Shown one piece after another: positions 1-9,519 of a stretch of 64,000 nucleotides of DNA. The position numbers and the translations under genes were made by a program. The notes below the pieces were generated by a model that was not told the origin of the DNA, made no database searches, and saw only the letters and a program-made list of their open reading frames with translations. Within the stretch, counting starts at the first letter, position 1, and each line of letters starts with the position of its first letter. The stretch is from Streptomyces spinosus (GTDB lineage: Bacteria; Actinomycetota; Actinomycetes; Streptomycetales; Streptomycetaceae): contig NZ_JAINRC010000003.1 in NCBI RefSeq assembly GCF_020400655.1, positions 372,001 through 436,000 of the forward strand. Direction: 5' to 3'.

Positions 1-427
1 GCCCGGCCCCGGCGTACGCCCCCGGCGCCCCCAGCACCTCCCGCACATCCCCGGCGTGCACCCACTCGCCGAGCGCGATCATGTCCAGCGAACCGTACGA
101 CCCGGCGATCACCGGTCCGGCCTCCGTCATCCCGCGCTCCAGCTCGTCCACGACCCGCGCGTTCGTCCAGCCGGCCCGCTCGGCGATGTCCCGCTCGTTC
201 GACTCCGGCGAGAACACGCCCGCCTCGAGCCGGTTCTCCACCACCCGTGTCAGCACGGCGGAACAGTGCGCCAGCACGTCCCGCACCGACCAGCCCGGAC
301 ACCCGGCCGACGGCAGCGCGAAGTCGGCGTCGGGCCGCGACCGCAGCAGCGGTACGAGGGCGTCGCGCTCGGTGGCCAGCAGCCGCCCGGGGAGCTCGGG
401 ATCGCGTACTTCCTGCGTCTCGGTCAT
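1..427 (-). CDS. mycothiol-dependent maleylpyruvate isomerase family protein (partial)
   Basis: This gene runs off the left edge of the window, so about 142 N-terminal residues are visible. The segment SAGCPGWSVRDVLAHCSAVL at residues 40-59 is typical of the DinB/mycothiol-dependent isomerase fold, where the His of the VLAH motif is a metal ligand. Family members use mycothiol as thiol cofactor or are uncharacterised relatives; the substrate cannot be told. ATG at 427 is chosen because TAGCGT ends 7 nt before it with no ribosome-binding site, which suggests a leaderless transcript. The same domain recurs in the gene at 1218-2318. The missing C-terminus prevents a firmer call. Confidence 0.8.
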   Translation of the reverse strand, partial: MTETQEVRDPELPGRLLATERDALVPLLRSRPDADFALPSAGCPGWSVRDVLAHCSAVLTRVVENRLEAGVFSPESNERDIAERAGWTNARVVDELERGMTEAGPVIAGSYGSLDMIALGEWVHAGDVREVLGAPGAYAGAG

Positions 428-546
428 GGGGAGCACGCTAGGGCCTGTCCGGCCCCTGGGCCGCCCGTCACGCGCGAAACGGACGGGCGGCCGGCACGGG
501 ACCGGCACCCGGCCGGCACGGGACCGGCACCCGACAGAATGGGGGC

Positions 547-1191
547 ATGGCCGACCTCGACGCCCTGCGCCTCCGTTTCGTCCGCGCCCTGGAAGCAGCC
601 CGCTCCCCCGGCGGCGGCCCCGACCCCGCCCCCTACGCCGACAACCTGCTCGCCCGCTGGCAGGAGCCGCAGCGCCGCTACCACACGGTGGCCCACCTCA
701 CCGCCGTGCTCGACCACGTCGACGCGCTGGAGGAGTACGCGGCCGACCCGGACGTGGTCCGCCTCGCCGCCTGGTTCCACGACGCCGTCTACCTCCCTGA
801 TCGCTCCGAGAACGAGGAGCGGTCCGCGCGGCTGGCCGAGCGCGCCCTCCCGGAGGCCGGTGTCCCGGAGGCGAGGACGGCCGAGGTGGCCCGGCTGGTG
901 CGGCTCACCGTCACCCACGACCCGGCCGACGACGACCGCGACGGGCAGGTGCTGTGCGACGCCGACCTCGCGATCCTGGCCGCGCCCCCGTCGGCGTACG
1001 CCGTCTACACCGCCGAGGTGCGCGAGGAGTACCACTTCGTGCCGGGCGACGCCTTCCGCGCCGGCCGCTCGGCGGTCCTGCGCCAACTCCTCGCCCTGCC
1101 CCGGCTGTACCGCACCCCGTACGGGCAGGAGCACTGGGAGGCCACCGCCCGCTACAACCTCGGGTCCGAGCTGGAAATGCTGTCGACCTGA
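547..1191 (+). CDS. HD-domain metal-dependent phosphohydrolase-like protein
   Basis: This is a 214-residue cytosolic protein of the small HD superfamily (COG4339 type). The signature WQEPQRRYHTVAHL (about residues 37-50) supplies the first His, and AAWFHDAVYLP (about 76-86) is the HD pair that binds a divalent metal. Such proteins are predicted phosphohydrolases with unknown physiological substrate. A CAGAAT hexamer lies 6 nt before the ATG and no Shine-Dalgarno is seen, so it may be leaderless. It is followed after 26 bp by the isomerase-GNAT fusion gene. Family is confident, reaction is not. Confidence 0.85.
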   Translation: MADLDALRLRFVRALEAARSPGGGPDPAPYADNLLARWQEPQRRYHTVAHLTAVLDHVDALEEYAADPDVVRLAAWFHDAVYLPDRSENEERSARLAERALPEAGVPEARTAEVARLVRLTVTHDPADDDRDGQVLCDADLAILAAPPSAYAVYTAEVREEYHFVPGDAFRAGRSAVLRQLLALPRLYRTPYGQEHWEATARYNLGSELEMLST

Positions 1192-1217
1192 GGACACCGC
1201 CGCCGTACTGTGCGCGC

Positions 1218-2318
1218 ATGCGGACGATGAGCGGGGATCAGGTGGAGGCGGCGGTCGCGAGCTGCGCGGCGGTCCTGCGCACGGCGCTGGACCGCGACTG
1301 GGACGCGGTCGGCGCGGCCGGTCTGGAGTGGAGCTGCCGCACCACGGCCTTCCACATCGCCGAGGACTTCGCCGCGTACGCGAGCCGCCTCGCCGCCCGC
1401 GCCCAGGACCGCCTCCCGCTGCGCATCACCCTGCCCGAGGGCACCGGCAACGCCGGCCTGCTCCAGGTGATCGAGGCCACCGGCGCCCTGCTGGCCGCCG
1501 CCGTCCGCACCACCCCGCCCGGCGTCCGCGCCTTCCACCCCGCCCGCTTCGGCAGCGCCGACGGCGAGGGTTTCGCCGCGATGGGCGTCGCCGAGGCCCT
1601 GCTGCACACCCACGACATCGCCCGGGGCCTCGGCCTGCCCTACGAACCGCCCGCCGAACTCGCCGAATCCGTCCTGGCCCTGCTCTTCCCGCACGTCCAG
1701 CCCGGCCCCGCGCCCTGGCCGACGCTGCTGTGGGCGACCGGCCGCGGCGAGCTGCCCGGCCGCGCCCCGGTCACCGACTGGACCTGGTACAACAACCTCG
1801 TCCTGCCGGCCGGACGCGTCACCCTCACCGGCATCCGCCCGGCCTCCGCCCGCGACCTGGCCCTCGGCGGCGACGGCGGCTTCGACTGGCTGGACGACGG
1901 CCCGTACGAGGGCACCCGGGAGGCCTGCTCCCACCTGATGAAGGCGTACGAAGCCGGCGTGCTCCGCCCGGAGTTCGGGGTCTTCGCCCTGGTACGGGCG
2001 GAGGACGGCCGGGCGGTGGGCGGCATGGGCTTCCACGGCGCGCCGGACGACGAGCGCCGGGTGGAGATCGGCTACGACCTGGTCGGGAGCGCCCGCGGCC
2101 ACGGCTACGCGACCGAGGCGCTGCGCACGCTGACCGAGTGGGCGCTGGCCCGGGACGACGTCGACGCGGTCGTCGCCACGATCGAACCGGCCAACCTGCC
2201 GTCCCAGCGGGTGGTGGCCCGGGCGGGCTTCACCCGCGCGACCGTGGAGGAGGAACGCACGGTCCACGACGAGGACGGCACCGAGGCCGGGCTGCGGCTC
2301 TACGTCCGCCGGGCCTGA
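1218..2318 (+). CDS. fusion of mycothiol-dependent isomerase-like domain and GNAT acetyltransferase
   Basis: The 366-residue product joins two enzyme folds. Residues 1 to about 195 resemble the mycothiol-dependent maleylpyruvate isomerase/DinB fold (LEWSCRTTAFHIAEDFAAYA near the start and GVAEALLHTHDIARGLGL near residue 135, both with metal-type His). From about residue 210 a GNAT domain follows: GVFALVRAEDGRAVGGMGFH, the acetyl-CoA loop GSARGHGYATEALRTL, and PANLPSQRVVARAGF. This looks like N-acetyltransferase of the RimJ/RimL type. A TACTGT box ends 6 nt before ATG 1218, consistent with leaderless translation. The 3' end overlaps the convergent DUF4031 gene by 19 bp. Joint function is unknown. 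Confidence 0.85.
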   Translation: MRTMSGDQVEAAVASCAAVLRTALDRDWDAVGAAGLEWSCRTTAFHIAEDFAAYASRLAARAQDRLPLRITLPEGTGNAGLLQVIEATGALLAAAVRTTPPGVRAFHPARFGSADGEGFAAMGVAEALLHTHDIARGLGLPYEPPAELAESVLALLFPHVQPGPAPWPTLLWATGRGELPGRAPVTDWTWYNNLVLPAGRVTLTGIRPASARDLALGGDGGFDWLDDGPYEGTREACSHLMKAYEAGVLRPEFGVFALVRAEDGRAVGGMGFHGAPDDERRVEIGYDLVGSARGHGYATEALRTLTEWALARDDVDAVVATIEPANLPSQRVVARAGFTRATVEEERTVHDEDGTEAGLRLYVRRA

Positions 2319-2575
2319 CGCCCCTTGCGCCTGCGCAGGCCGGCCGAGTGCAGCAGGCGGACCACCTCGCGACTGCTGACCTGCACCGCGCCCGCCGCCA
2401 CCGCGTCCGCGTAGCGGTGGGACGGGACGTCGTAGTGGTCGCTGTCGAAGGCCCGGCGGGGCATGCCCAGGCCCTCGGCGAACAGGTGGAGTTCGTCGTA
2501 CGACAGATCGCTGACCAAGTGCGACCACATGCGCCCGTGGCCGGGCCAGGTCGGCGGGTCGATGTAGAGGGTCAC
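2300..2575 (-). CDS. DUF4031 domain-containing protein
   Basis: The 91-residue protein begins TLYIDPPTWPGHGRMWSHLV and contains DSDHYDVPSHRYADAVAAGA, which is the DUF4031 pattern: a small cytosolic protein of unknown function with conserved Trp, His and Asp residues. The GTG start lies 7 nt after the stop of the upstream gene, and GAGG precedes it, so the pair is probably one transcription unit. The C-terminus is strongly basic (RRRKGRQARR). Confidence 0.8.
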   Translation of the reverse strand: MTLYIDPPTWPGHGRMWSHLVSDLSYDELHLFAEGLGMPRRAFDSDHYDVPSHRYADAVAAGAVQVSSREVVRLLHSAGLRRRKGRQARRT

Positions 2576-2582
2576 CGGCGCC

Positions 2583-2966
2583 TCATGAGGACGTCGTCCC
2601 GCGCAGGGACGGCCCCAGCGAGCCCACCGACGCGACCTTCACGCCGGCCTTGTGGCACACCCAGTGCGGATCGGGGCCCAGTTCCGGCTCCACGTCCAGC
2701 GCATGCGGGTCGCCCGAGCCGCAGACCGGGCACAGCGGCCAGCGGCCGTACCGCTCCAGCAGCGCGTCCTGCACGTCCTGGGCGACCAGCCCGGCCACGA
2801 AGGCCGCGCCGTCCGGCCACTGCTCGACCCACCAGCGCCGCTGGGCGATGGAGTCCTCCACCAGGGAGACGACGTCGGCCTCCGCGACGTCTCCCGCGAC
2901 GAGATCCGCGAGCACGAGGGCGCGGGCCGCGTGCAGTGACTGCTCCAGGGGGCTGATGGGGTCCAT
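2583..2966 (-). CDS. hypothetical protein with zinc-ribbon-like CPVC...C motif
   Basis: I do not recognise this 127-residue protein. Its N-terminal half is helical and acidic (QSLHAARALVLADLVAGD). Its C-terminal half holds CPVCGSGDPHALDVEPELG followed by DPHWVCHKAG, so two Cys, then His and Cys, could form a zinc site. The start at 2966 is chosen because CACAAT sits 7 nt upstream; ATG 2975 and an upstream codon at 2999 are alternatives. It is co-oriented with the DUF4031 gene (7-nt gap) and divergent from the RpiR-type regulator. Confidence 0.7.
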   Translation of the reverse strand: MDPISPLEQSLHAARALVLADLVAGDVAEADVVSLVEDSIAQRRWWVEQWPDGAAFVAGLVAQDVQDALLERYGRWPLCPVCGSGDPHALDVEPELGPDPHWVCHKAGVKVASVGSLGPSLRGTTSS

Positions 2967-3003
2967 GCCCCCCATTGTGCGCACTCTTGACCAGGACACC
3001 GAA

Positions 3004-3051
3004 CCGAAAATATCTTTCAGGAGTGACCCAGGACGTGAAGGAAATTTTCGG
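3004..3051. promoter_or_regulatory. candidate RpiR/MurR operator: split inverted repeat across the regulator start
   Basis: The arms CCGAAAAT (3004-3011) and ATTTTCGG (3044-3051) are exact reverse complements 32 bp apart. Inside them lie GAAAATATCTTTC (3007-3019) and GAAATTTTC (3041-3049), each with GAAA...TTTC symmetry. The left arm overlaps the presumed -10 TATCTT and the right arm is inside the regulator's first codons, a position suited to autoregulation. AT-rich symmetry of this kind stands out in this GC-rich sequence. Binding by the neighbouring regulator is inference. Confidence 0.5.
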
Positions 3052-3928
3052 CAGCCCGGGCGGATCGCTCGCCGCCAAGGTGCGCACGCTCGCCCCGTCC
3101 ATGACCCGGTCCATGCAGCGCGTCGCCGAGGCCGTCGCCGGTGACCCGGCCGGCTGCGCCGCCCTCACGGTGACGGGCCTCGCCGAACTCACCGGCACCA
3201 GCGAGGCGACGGTCGTCCGCACCGCCCGGCTGCTCGGCTATCCGGGCTACCGCGACCTGCGGCTCGCCCTCGCCGGGCTCGCCGCCCAGCAGCAGTCCGG
3301 GCGCGCGCCCGCGATCACGACGGACATCGCGGTGGACGACCCCATCGCCGACGTCGTCACCAAGCTCGCCTACGAGGAGCAGCAGACCCTCGCCGACACC
3401 GCCGCCGGACTCGACACCGTCCAGCTCGGCGCGGCCGTCACCGCGCTGGCCGCAGCCCGGCGCACCGACGTGTACGGCATAGGGGCGTCCGGGCTGGTCG
3501 CCCAGGACCTCACCCAGAAGCTGCTGCGGATAGGGCTCATAGCCCACGCGCACAGCGACCCGCATCTCGCGGTGACCAACGCGGTGCAGCTCCGTTCGGG
3601 TGACGTGGCCCTCGCGATCACGCACTCCGGGTCCACCGGGGACGTCATCGAACCGCTCCGGGTGGCCTTCGAGCGGGGGGCGACGACGGTCGCCATCACC
3701 GGGCGGCCCAACTCGCCGGTCACGCAGTACGCCGACCTCGTGCTGACGACGTCGACGTCACGGGAGACGGAGCTGCGGCCCGCCGCGATGTCCTCCCGGA
3801 CGAGCCAGCTGCTGGTCGTGGACTGCCTGTTCGTGGGAGTGGCGCAGCGGACGTACGAGACGGCGGCGCCCGCGCTGGCCGCTTCCTACGAGGCGCTGGC
3901 GCACCGGCACCGGAGCGGTTCGCGCTAG
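3023..3928 (+). CDS. MurR/RpiR family transcriptional regulator
   Basis: This 301-residue regulator has an N-terminal HTH_6 DNA-binding domain (LAELTGTSEATVVRTARLLG, about residues 52-71) and a C-terminal SIS sugar-phosphate-binding domain (VYGIGASGLVAQDLTQKLLR about 150-169; ITHSGSTGDVIEPLRVA about 200-216). Immediately downstream is murQ, so the likely effector is MurNAc-6-phosphate or a related sugar phosphate. The GTG at 3023 follows TATCTT by 6 nt, which favours a leaderless start; GTG 3035 is the alternative. The pair murR-murQ serves peptidoglycan recycling. Confidence 0.88.
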   Translation: MTQDVKEIFGSPGGSLAAKVRTLAPSMTRSMQRVAEAVAGDPAGCAALTVTGLAELTGTSEATVVRTARLLGYPGYRDLRLALAGLAAQQQSGRAPAITTDIAVDDPIADVVTKLAYEEQQTLADTAAGLDTVQLGAAVTALAAARRTDVYGIGASGLVAQDLTQKLLRIGLIAHAHSDPHLAVTNAVQLRSGDVALAITHSGSTGDVIEPLRVAFERGATTVAITGRPNSPVTQYADLVLTTSTSRETELRPAAMSSRTSQLLVVDCLFVGVAQRTYETAAPALAASYEALAHRHRSGSR

Positions 3929-3994
3929 GGGGTAGGAAGGAACCGGCATAGGTTCACCACCCCCCTCACACGTCACCGGAGAGAGCCGCCCCCT

Positions 3995-4933
3995 ATGACC
4001 TCTCACGACATGTCCTCTCACGACCTGCGCGACGAGCTGGCCTCGCTGACCACCGAGGCCTTCCGTCCGGAACTCGCCGAGATCGACCGGTTGCCCACCC
4101 TCGACATCGCCCGGCTGATGAACGGCGAGGACGCGGGCGTGCCCGCCGCCGTGGCGACGCAGCTGCCCCGGATCGCCGCCGCCGTCGACGCGGTCGCCGC
4201 GCGCATGGCCCGCGGCGGGCGGCTCGTCTACGCCGGTGCCGGGACCGCCGGCCGGCTGGGCGTGCTGGACGCCTCCGAGTGCCCGCCCACCTTCAACACC
4301 GACCCCGAGCGGGTCGTCGGACTGATCGCGGGCGGTCCCGCGGCCATGGTCACCTCGGTCGAGGGCGCCGAGGACTCCGCGGAACTGGCCCGCCGGGACC
4401 TGGACGCGCTGAAGCTCACCCCGGACGACACCGTGGTCGGCGTCTCCGCCTCCGGCCGCACCCCGTACGCCGTCGGCGCCGTCGGGCACGCCCGGGCGCT
4501 CGGAGCGCTGACCATCGGCCTGGCCTGCAACGCGGGCAGCGCGCTGGCCGCCGCGGCCGAGCACGCCATCGAGGTCGTCGTGGGCCCGGAGCTGATCACC
4601 GGTTCCACCCGGCTGAAGGCGGGCACGGCCCAGAAGCTGGTGCTGAACATGCTCTCGACGATCACGATGATCCGGCTCGGCAAGACGTACGGGAACCTGA
4701 TGGTCGACGTGCGCGCCTCCAACGACAAGCTCCGGGCCCGCTCCCACCGGATCGTCTCCCTGGCCACCGGCGCGAGCGACACCGACATCGAGAAGGCCCT
4801 CACGGAGACCGGCGGCGAGGTGAAGCACGCGATCCTGGCCCTCCTCGCCGGCGTCGACGGCCCGACGGCGGCACGCCTGCTGGCGGAGTCCGGCGGCCAT
4901 CTGCGCTCGGCGCTGGGGCAGGCGGCACGCTGA
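3995..4933 (+). CDS. murQ: N-acetylmuramic acid 6-phosphate etherase
   Basis: The enzyme cleaves the D-lactyl ether of MurNAc-6-phosphate to give GlcNAc-6-phosphate in cell-wall recycling. The 312-residue length is normal for the family. The SIS-fold sugar-phosphate loop GAGTAGRLGVLDASECPPTF (about residues 80-99) is the MurQ signature, with the catalytic Glu in DASECPPTF, and the second site ISTRLKAGTAQKLVLNM-like segment appears near residue 205. The start ATG 3995 has GGAGAGA about 11 nt upstream. It lies 66 bp after the RpiR-type gene. Its product feeds into NagA, which is encoded 13 kb away in this window. Confidence 0.95.
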   Translation: MTSHDMSSHDLRDELASLTTEAFRPELAEIDRLPTLDIARLMNGEDAGVPAAVATQLPRIAAAVDAVAARMARGGRLVYAGAGTAGRLGVLDASECPPTFNTDPERVVGLIAGGPAAMVTSVEGAEDSAELARRDLDALKLTPDDTVVGVSASGRTPYAVGAVGHARALGALTIGLACNAGSALAAAAEHAIEVVVGPELITGSTRLKAGTAQKLVLNMLSTITMIRLGKTYGNLMVDVRASNDKLRARSHRIVSLATGASDTDIEKALTETGGEVKHAILALLAGVDGPTAARLLAESGGHLRSALGQAAR

Positions 4934-4981
4934 CGGACCGCGCGGCCAGGGCACCATGGAGGGGAGGAGGCACCCACCGAC

Positions 4982-5554
4982 ATGAATCACGCCCAGCTCA
5001 CCGCCCTCGGACGGGCTCTCCGGCTGCTCGGGGAGCACGGGGACGCCCTGACCGCCGACACGCCCGACGCCCGGCTGCACGAGATCAAGGACGACCTGCG
5101 GCGGGCGCTCGACCTGCTGGACGACACCGTGACCACCGCCGCGCCCGCCACCCGCTGCCCGGAGCACCCGCAGGGACCGGTGGACGAGAGCGCGCCCGAC
5201 CTGTGCCTGCTGTGCGAGACCCGGCGCCGGGCCGCCCGGCGGTCGGAGTTCCAGGGCGGCCGGCCCCGGCCGGGCGAGCCGGTGCCCACCGCCCCCTCCC
5301 GGTACGGCGTGCGCGGTGACCGGCCGCAGGCGCAGCAGCGGTGGCTGCCGGAGCTGTGGAACGGCCAGGAGTGGCAGCTGTGCGGGACGCCGAGGCGGGA
5401 CCGGCGCGAGGCGGAGGCGTACCTCGCCGCCCAGCGGCGCGGCTCCCGGCCCGCCCTGGCCTACCGGCTCGTGCACGAGTTCACCGACTACGAGGTGCTG
5501 CGGGTGTGGGGGACGCCGGTGCGGGTCGACATCGAGCCGATGGGCAACCTCTAG
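4982..5554 (+). CDS. hypothetical protein with paired CxxxH/CxxC zinc-like motif
   Basis: I do not recognise a named family for this 190-residue protein. The N-terminal 50 residues are helical (LGRALRLLGEHGDALTA). The middle carries CPEHPQGPVDE (about residue 59) and LCLLCETRRRAARR (about 77), which could hold one zinc. The C-terminus (WLPELWNGQEWQLCGTPRRD and YRLVHEFTDYEVLRVWGTPV) is well conserved in style. GGAGGAGG lies 9-14 nt before ATG 4982. It is 48 bp downstream of murQ and may share its transcript. Confidence 0.75.
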   Translation: MNHAQLTALGRALRLLGEHGDALTADTPDARLHEIKDDLRRALDLLDDTVTTAAPATRCPEHPQGPVDESAPDLCLLCETRRRAARRSEFQGGRPRPGEPVPTAPSRYGVRGDRPQAQQRWLPELWNGQEWQLCGTPRRDRREAEAYLAAQRRGSRPALAYRLVHEFTDYEVLRVWGTPVRVDIEPMGNL

Positions 5555-5582
5555 CCGCCGGCGCCCCCGGAGGGTGACCCGG

Positions 5583-6710
5583 TCAGCTCAGGGTCTTCAG
5601 GGCCGCCGCGTCGTACGGCTTCAGCTCGTCGAAGCGGTCGGAGAGCACCTTGGCCGCCCACTCGGGGTCCTGGAGCAGCGCGCGGCCGACGGCCACCATG
5701 TCGAACTCGTCGGCCTCCAGGCGGTCCAGGAGGTTGTCGATGCCCTTGACCGGGGAGCCCTCGCCCTGGAAGGCGTTGATGAAGTCGCCGTCGAGGCCGA
5801 CCGAGCCGACGGTGATGACGGGCTTGCCGGTGAGCTTCTTCGTCCAGCCGGCCAGGTTCAGGTCGGAGCCGTCGAACTCGGGCAGCCAGTAGCGGCGGGT
5901 GGAGGCGTGGAAGGCGTCGACGCCGGCCGCCGCGAGCGGGGTGAGGATGGCCTCCAGCTCCTCGGGGGTCTCGGCGAGCCGGGCGGTGTAGTCCTGCTGC
6001 TTCCACTGCGAGTAGCGGAAGAGGACCGGGAAGTCCGGCGACACCGCCGCCCGCACGGCGGCGACGATCTCGGCGGAGAAGCGGGTGCGGGCCACCGGGT
6101 CGCCGCCGTACGCGTCGGTGCGGCGGTTCGTGCCCGCCCACAGGAACTGGTCCAGCAGGTAGCCGTGGGCACCGTGGAGCTCCACGCCGTCGAAGCCGAT
6201 GCGCTCGGCGGCGGCAGCGGCCTCGGCGAACGCGGCGACGACGTCGTCGACGTCCTTCTGCGTCATGGCCTTGCCGGTGGGCTCGGCGCCCGCGGTGACC
6301 AGGCCGGAGGGGCCCATCGCGGGGGCGTCCGGGAAGGGGTTCTGACCCTGCTCGCGGACCATGCCGATGTGCCACAGCTGGGGCACGATGGTGCCGCCCG
6401 CCGCGTGCACGTCCTCGGCGACCTTCGCCCATCCCGCGAGCTGCTCCTCACCGTGGAACCTGGGCACGCGCGAGCTGTTGCCGGCCGACTCGTGGCCCAC
6501 GTACGTGCCCTCGGTGACGATCAGGCCGACGCCGGCGGCGGCGCGGCGGGCGTAGTAGGAGCGCACGTCCTCGCCGGGAACACCGCCCGGGGAGAACATA
6601 CGGGTCATCGGCGCCATCGCGATGCGGTTCGGGACGGTGAGGCCGTTCAGCCTGATCGGGCGGGACAGGACGCGGGCCGCGCGGGAGGCGGGGGGCGTGG
6701 TCACGGTCAC
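5583..6710 (-). CDS. NADH:flavin oxidoreductase, Old Yellow Enzyme family
   Basis: This 375-residue FMN enzyme reduces activated alkenes or related electrophiles with NAD(P)H. It shows the TIM-barrel start LTVPNRIAMAPMTRMFSPGG, the active-site segment LWHIGMVREQGQ, the HGAHGYLLDQFLW pair (His ligands of substrate and flavin) and the C-terminal phosphate-binding VAVGRALLQDPEWA. GTG 6710 is chosen because GAGGAG lies 8 nt upstream; a longer reading frame upstream lacks conserved sequence. It stands alone between the groEL terminator and a convergent hypothetical gene. The natural substrate is unknown. Confidence 0.92.
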   Translation of the reverse strand: MTVTTPPASRAARVLSRPIRLNGLTVPNRIAMAPMTRMFSPGGVPGEDVRSYYARRAAAGVGLIVTEGTYVGHESAGNSSRVPRFHGEEQLAGWAKVAEDVHAAGGTIVPQLWHIGMVREQGQNPFPDAPAMGPSGLVTAGAEPTGKAMTQKDVDDVVAAFAEAAAAAERIGFDGVELHGAHGYLLDQFLWAGTNRRTDAYGGDPVARTRFSAEIVAAVRAAVSPDFPVLFRYSQWKQQDYTARLAETPEELEAILTPLAAAGVDAFHASTRRYWLPEFDGSDLNLAGWTKKLTGKPVITVGSVGLDGDFINAFQGEGSPVKGIDNLLDRLEADEFDMVAVGRALLQDPEWAAKVLSDRFDELKPYDAAALKTLS

Positions 6711-6867
6711 GTGGGGGGCTCCTCGTGAGTCGACGGGGTGAACCGGTTGGTATGTGCGCACGCATTGTTGCAGCATCTTAAGTAAACACCGCCCGTCCGC
6801 CCGCGTACCGGACAGGTCCCCGCTTCGCCCACGTGATACCGGACACGTTCCCCGGCCCCGGACAACG

Positions 6868-6912
6868 CCGAGGGCGGCACCCCCAGCCGGTAGCTGGGGG
6901 TGCCGCCCTCGG
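6868..6912. terminator. long perfect hairpin terminator after groEL
   Basis: Arms 6868-6887 and 6893-6912 form a perfect 20-bp GC-rich stem with a 5-nt loop, 33 bp after the groEL stop on the minus strand. No T-tract follows on either side. It would separate groEL from the downstream Old Yellow Enzyme gene. Confidence 0.85.
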
Positions 6913-6944
6913 TCCGCAGGACGAGCGATCAACCGTCAGGTCGA

Positions 6945-8675
<1,731 letters not shown>

Positions 8676-8712
8676 TCACCGACCCGGTCCTTCGCTGTCA
8701 CTCTCACCTTCA

Positions 8713-8757
8713 GAGTGCTAACGCCAATGATTAGCACTCGGCATGGTCGAGTGCAAG
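8713..8757 (-). promoter_or_regulatory. CIRCE operator (HrcA site) with an extra half-site
   Basis: On the plus strand three 9-bp half-sites alternate at exact N9 spacing: GAGTGCTAA (8713-8721), TTAGCACTC (8731-8739) and GAGTGCAAG (8749-8757). The last two form the classical CIRCE TTAGCACTC-N9-GAGTGCTAA with two mismatches. The first is an additional perfect half-site. Reading towards groEL, TTGCAC (8756-8751) could be the -35 and TAATCA (8733-8728) the -10 with a 17-bp spacer, so HrcA would cover the promoter. Confidence 0.92.
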
Positions 8758-8816
8758 CGCCTGGGCGGGTGGGAGGCCTCCGTCAGCCGCACGCGAACGG
8801 CGGAACCGGGGCACGG

Positions 8817-8854
8817 CGAAGGGCCCGCACCCTCTGCGAGGTGCGGGCCCTTCG
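8817..8854. terminator. hairpin terminator of the cold-shock gene
   Basis: A perfect 15-bp stem (8817-8831 with 8840-8854) with an 8-nt loop lies 12 nt after the stop of the cold-shock gene. There is no T-tract. It also insulates the groEL promoter on its other side. Confidence 0.85.
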
Positions 8855-8866
8855 GACAAGAAACGT

Positions 8867-9070
8867 TCAGGCGGTGACGCGAACCATGTCGGCCTGCGGA
8901 CCCTTCTGGCCCTGCGAGATCTCGAACTCGACCCGCTGGCCCTCTTCCAGGGTGCGGTAGCCGTCCATCTGAATCGCGCTGTAGTGGACGAAGACGTCCG
9001 CACCACCGTCGACCGCGATGAAGCCGTACCCCTTCTCCGCGTTGAACCACTTGACGGTGCCCTGAGCCAT
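8867..9070 (-). CDS. cold-shock protein (CspA family)
   Basis: The 67-residue single-domain OB-fold protein binds single-stranded RNA and DNA and melts mRNA structure. Both RNP motifs are visible: [15 protein letters not shown] (about residues 4-18) and DVFVHYSAI (about 25-33). ATG 9070 is chosen over an upstream in-frame ATG at 9100 because AGGGGAG lies 7 nt before it and homologues start [10 protein letters not shown]. It is monocistronic, with a terminator just downstream. A leader of about 105 nt is predicted, as is common for cold-shock genes. Confidence 0.95.
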   Translation of the reverse strand: MAQGTVKWFNAEKGYGFIAVDGGADVFVHYSAIQMDGYRTLEEGQRVEFEISQGQKGPQADMVRVTA

Positions 9071-9182
9071 GCCTAACTCCCCTATTACTGGCCCTTGCAC
9101 AGATCCACACTTCGCGGACCCGGGTCAGACCTCACCCCCCAACTGGTCGGGGGCGTGCGCCGGAACGCGTCGACCGCGGCTG

Positions 9183-9210
9183 AATGTATCTGTCCAACTG
9201 CCGTCTGCAA
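9183..9210 (-). promoter_or_regulatory. candidate cold-shock gene promoter
   Basis: On the minus strand TTGCAG (9210-9205) and TACATT (9188-9183) are separated by 16 bp, giving a start near 9176 and a leader of about 105 nt. The sequence from 9071 to 9427 otherwise shows no gene. Confidence 0.4.
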
Positions 9211-9427
9211 CAGGTCAATCGGACGAGAATTCTGGACGCGAGCGATCCGGAATGTGGTGAGAATTCCTCTGAATTCAGGGCAAGTCGGGCCCCATAAAGG
9301 CCACAAAAGCCGCAGACAACCCGCACACTTTGGCTACTTCTTGTCGGGCGGGCGGCATGAGTGGCAAGGCGCGCGACCCGTGGGCCGCGACCGCGTTCCC
9401 CAACTCTACCGCGCTCAATCACACTGA

Positions 9428-9462
9428 ATTGCCCCCTCCGTTTCTCTCACGGAGGGGGCAAT
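9428..9462. terminator. hairpin terminator after the cysO-like gene
   Basis: A 14-bp perfect stem (9428-9441 with 9449-9462) and a 7-nt loop lie about 58 nt beyond the stop of the sulfur-carrier gene on the minus strand. Confidence 0.8.
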
Positions 9463-9474
9463 CGGGTGCACAGC

Positions 9475-9492
9475 CGGTAACCGCGGTTACCG
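9475..9492. other. 18-bp perfect palindrome CGGTAACCGCGGTTACCG
   Basis: The palindrome lies between the 3' end of the cysO-like gene and its terminator hairpin. It has no loop, so it is a better protein-binding site than a terminator. No start codon is nearby on either strand. Confidence 0.5.
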
Positions 9493-9519
9493 AAGGTAAT
9501 AAACGGGCGGATTCCCGGT

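Noticed and set aside
3950..3975. PHO box upstream of murQ (GTTCACC run)
   Set aside because: Only the first bases fit the 11-bp unit and no second unit follows at the right spacing.
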